This document shows positions 6,501 to 7,698 of a stretch of 7,698 nt of DNA, piece after piece (within the stretch, counting starts at the first letter, position 1; every line of letters begins with the position of its first letter). Where the stretch lies: NCBI GenBank assembly GCA_038258185.1, contig JBBSQD010000293.1, forward strand, positions 1-7,698, in the 5' to 3' direction. The notes beneath the pieces are model-generated. The model was not told the origin of the DNA. It did no database searches and saw only the letters and a list, made by a program, of their open reading frames with translations. This DNA comes from JAIOHN01 sp038258185. GTDB lineage: Bacteria > Chloroflexota > Anaerolineae > Aggregatilineales > Phototrophicaceae. A program made the position numbers and the translations under genes.

Positions 6501-7502
6501 TTACTCTTTAAGTGAGACCCACGCTTCCTGGCGAGCACCTTCATAAAAGGCCTGCATCACGGCGCTGCGCAAGGCCGCTTCCTGCGGCTTTACCAGAGGC
6601 ACATCCGCCTCACCCGTCACCGCATTAAAGAACAATTCAAAGGCGTGTGGCAGCGCTTCTGGCAGATCAATCCACGGATCGGCACCGTCCGCACCATCGA
6701 CATGTTCACTCTTAAAATACAATTTTCCGGAGTCCACATAGGCGTGGCCTTCGGTGCCACTGATGATGATATTGACCGGATGCGTAATATCCACCCAACC
6801 TGCTGCCAGCGTACCAATCACGCCATTACTGAATCGCATCAGGCCTTCGCCGGTTTCATCACAATCGCCATAACGCCCGGTGGTGACATCAATCAGGGCC
6901 GTTACTTTTTCCACGTCCCCCAGCCACCACAGCAGAATATCGAGCGAATGCGTGCCCAGGTCCCCAAAAGCGCCGACACCCGCCTGCGCGTAATCCGTCA
7001 TCCACAGATAATCGGTATCAAACCAGCCTTTTAGCGAACCTGCGTGGCAGTTTGTGTGGCGGATACGCGTGATTTTGCCAAAGCTGCCTTTTTGAATCTG
7101 ATCGCGCAAAAACATATGTACCGGGTTGCCGCGCATAAAGTAACCGGTCTGGAACATCACACCGGCTTCGTCAATGGCTTTCGCCATGCTGTAAGCATCC
7201 GTGGCGCCCAGACCCAGCGGCTTCTCGACAAACATATGCTTTTTGGCAGCCGCTGCCGGCAAAACCAATGTTTCATGACGATCAGTTTCTGAGCATATGA
7301 CGACCGACTCAATCTGCGGGTCAGACCAGATCGCATTCAGGTCATTCGTGACTTTCGCCTTGAGTTCTGCCGCGCATTTTTCAGCTCGCGCCGCGTCATG
7401 ATCCCATACCAGCTTCACCTGTACATCAGCCCGATCATTCAAGCGTTTGATAAAGCCGGGGGTATGGATATGTGCACATCCCACCAGAGCCGTATAATGC
7501 AC
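6501..7502 (-). CDS. Gfo/Idh/MocA-family oxidoreductase with atypical nucleotide loop (333 aa)
   Basis: This is a second, clearly divergent member of the sugar/polyol dehydrogenase superfamily. The Rossmann half keeps the strand VVICSETDRH (67-76) and VEKPLGLG (92-99) with K94. The substrate domain keeps GAFGDLGTHSLDILLWWLG (177 onward), with D181 and H185 in the usual D-x-x-x-H arrangement. The first loop is unusual: instead of GxGxxG/A it reads LVGCAHIHTPGF (6-17), with histidines at 11 and 13, a variant seen in a subset of the superfamily. W33-D34 follows strand 2, where an acidic residue normally binds the NAD ribose. The start is GTG at 7502, fixed by AAAGGAG with a seven-base spacer; no other good in-frame start exists nearby. 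It is the first gene of the leftward pair, and an insertion sequence ends 55 bp upstream of its start, so its native promoter may be lost or altered. Substrate unknown. Confidence 0.87.
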   Translation of the reverse strand: MHYTALVGCAHIHTPGFIKRLNDRADVQVKLVWDHDAARAEKCAAELKAKVTNDLNAIWSDPQIESVVICSETDRHETLVLPAAAAKKHMFVEKPLGLGATDAYSMAKAIDEAGVMFQTGYFMRGNPVHMFLRDQIQKGSFGKITRIRHTNCHAGSLKGWFDTDYLWMTDYAQAGVGAFGDLGTHSLDILLWWLGDVEKVTALIDVTTGRYGDCDETGEGLMRFSNGVIGTLAAGWVDITHPVNIIISGTEGHAYVDSGKLYFKSEHVDGADGADPWIDLPEALPHAFELFFNAVTGEADVPLVKPQEAALRSAVMQAFYEGARQEAWVSLKE

Positions 7503-7509
7503 TATTTAT

Positions 7510-7516
7510 CTCCTTT
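7510..7516 (-). promoter_or_regulatory. Strong Shine-Dalgarno that decides a GTG start
   Basis: The minus-strand AAAGGAG, preceded by further As, lies seven bases upstream of the GTG at 7502. It supports GTG as the initiation codon of the 333-aa oxidoreductase. Confidence 0.75.
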
Positions 7517-7602
7517 TTTTGCATGTAAGAATAATTTATAAAACTGCCGTAACTATACAGGGCAATCGCTTCAAAATGCAAGCTGAGAGATAATGGGGCA
7601 AA

Positions 7603-7608
7603 AAAGGA
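7603..7608 (+). promoter_or_regulatory. Ribosome binding site of the transposase
   Basis: AAAGGA ends six bases before the ATG at 7615 and selects it over the out-of-frame ATG codons at 7593 and 7608. Confidence 0.6.
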
Positions 7609-7614
7609 TGCTCC

Positions 7615-7698
7615 ATGTCGAACGAACTGCAAACCAGTCTGGAAGAATGCTTTGGTGATTTGCCCGACCCGCGTGTGTGTGGGCGTTGCGACCACAAA
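7615..7698 (+). CDS. ISAs1-family transposase (N-terminal fragment)
   Basis: Twenty-eight codons are visible before the window ends, still in frame. They read MSNELQTSLEECF followed by GDLPDPRVCGRCDHK. The motif [F/G]-x-DLPDPR-V-x-x-x-x-x-HK near residue 15-28 is the hallmark N-terminal motif of ISAs1-family (H-repeat-associated) DDE transposases, which cut and paste their element via a DDE catalytic core further downstream. Whether the enzyme is intact cannot be seen. It is transcribed away from the oxidoreductase pair. Confidence 0.83.
   Translation, partial: MSNELQTSLEECFGDLPDPRVCGRCDHK

Larger units (their letters stand above)
7558..7698 (+). mobile_element. Left end of an ISAs1-family insertion sequence (truncated by window edge)
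   Basis: The element appears to begin at CAGGGCAATCGCTTC (from 7558), a CAGGG-type terminus as found in ISAs1/H-repeat elements, 57 bp before a transposase start codon. The right end is outside the window, so the paired inverted repeat and the short target duplication cannot be checked. If the family's usual duplication of about 8 bp applies, the duplicated target would be TAACTATA (7550-7557). The boundary is inferred from the terminus pattern and its distance to the transposase. Confidence 0.7.

Noticed and set aside
7435..7695. Leftward open frame of 86 codons spanning the IS boundary
   Set aside because: It crosses the IS/host junction and overlaps both the oxidoreductase start and the transposase start, so it is a chance frame.
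1..7698. CRISPR arrays, tRNA or rRNA genes, riboswitches, phage or defence genes
   Set aside because: I saw no regularly spaced repeats, no cloverleaf or rRNA-like sequence, no riboswitch core, and no defence or phage protein motifs. Almost all of the window is explained by the listed genes.

Overview
The window is a compact bacterial segment of roughly 50% GC. It most resembles a Chloroflexota (Anaerolineae-like) genome. That is an inference from the mix of genes: a very large Ser/Thr kinase-ATPase-TPR protein, a small PRC-barrel/DUF2171-like protein, a glucarate-dehydratase-like enzyme, and Gfo/Idh/MocA oxidoreductases next to sugar-isomerase genes. No rRNA or other taxonomic marker is present, so the assignment is moderate at best.

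Layout from left to right: (1) the first 74 codons of an enolase-superfamily sugar-acid dehydratase (minus strand, cut by the window edge). (2) A 251-bp divergent intergenic region (223-473) rich in inverted repeats, with a 20-bp palindrome just upstream of the dehydratase and a plausible sigma70 promoter facing right. (3) A 131-aa PRC-barrel/DUF2171-like protein (plus), which converges on (4) a D-lyxose/D-mannose-type sugar isomerase (minus). These two share a near-ideal 18-bp-stem bidirectional terminator. (5) A 1174-aa protein with an N-terminal Ser/Thr kinase, a MalT/PknK-type ATPase and a long TPR-like C-terminus (minus), 55 bp upstream of the isomerase and probably co-transcribed with it. 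(6) A terminator, then two Gfo/Idh/MocA-family NAD(P)-dependent oxidoreductases in tandem (minus). (7) At the right edge, the left end and first 28 codons of an ISAs1-family insertion sequence (plus), inserted 55 bp upstream of the outermost oxidoreductase.

Taken together this looks like a carbohydrate-utilisation neighbourhood: an aldose-ketose isomerase, two sugar or polyol (keto-sugar) dehydrogenases and a sugar-acid dehydratase, with a large signal-transduction protein among them. No transporter, kinase for sugars or aldolase is visible, so the pathway cannot be closed from this window. I see no CRISPR, tRNA, rRNA, phage or defence genes. Nothing here demonstrates an entirely new system. 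The most distinctive items are the kinase-ATPase-TPR fusion beside a sugar isomerase, the atypical dinucleotide-binding loop of the 333-aa oxidoreductase, the palindrome-rich divergent promoter region, and the IS junction that may have replaced a promoter.
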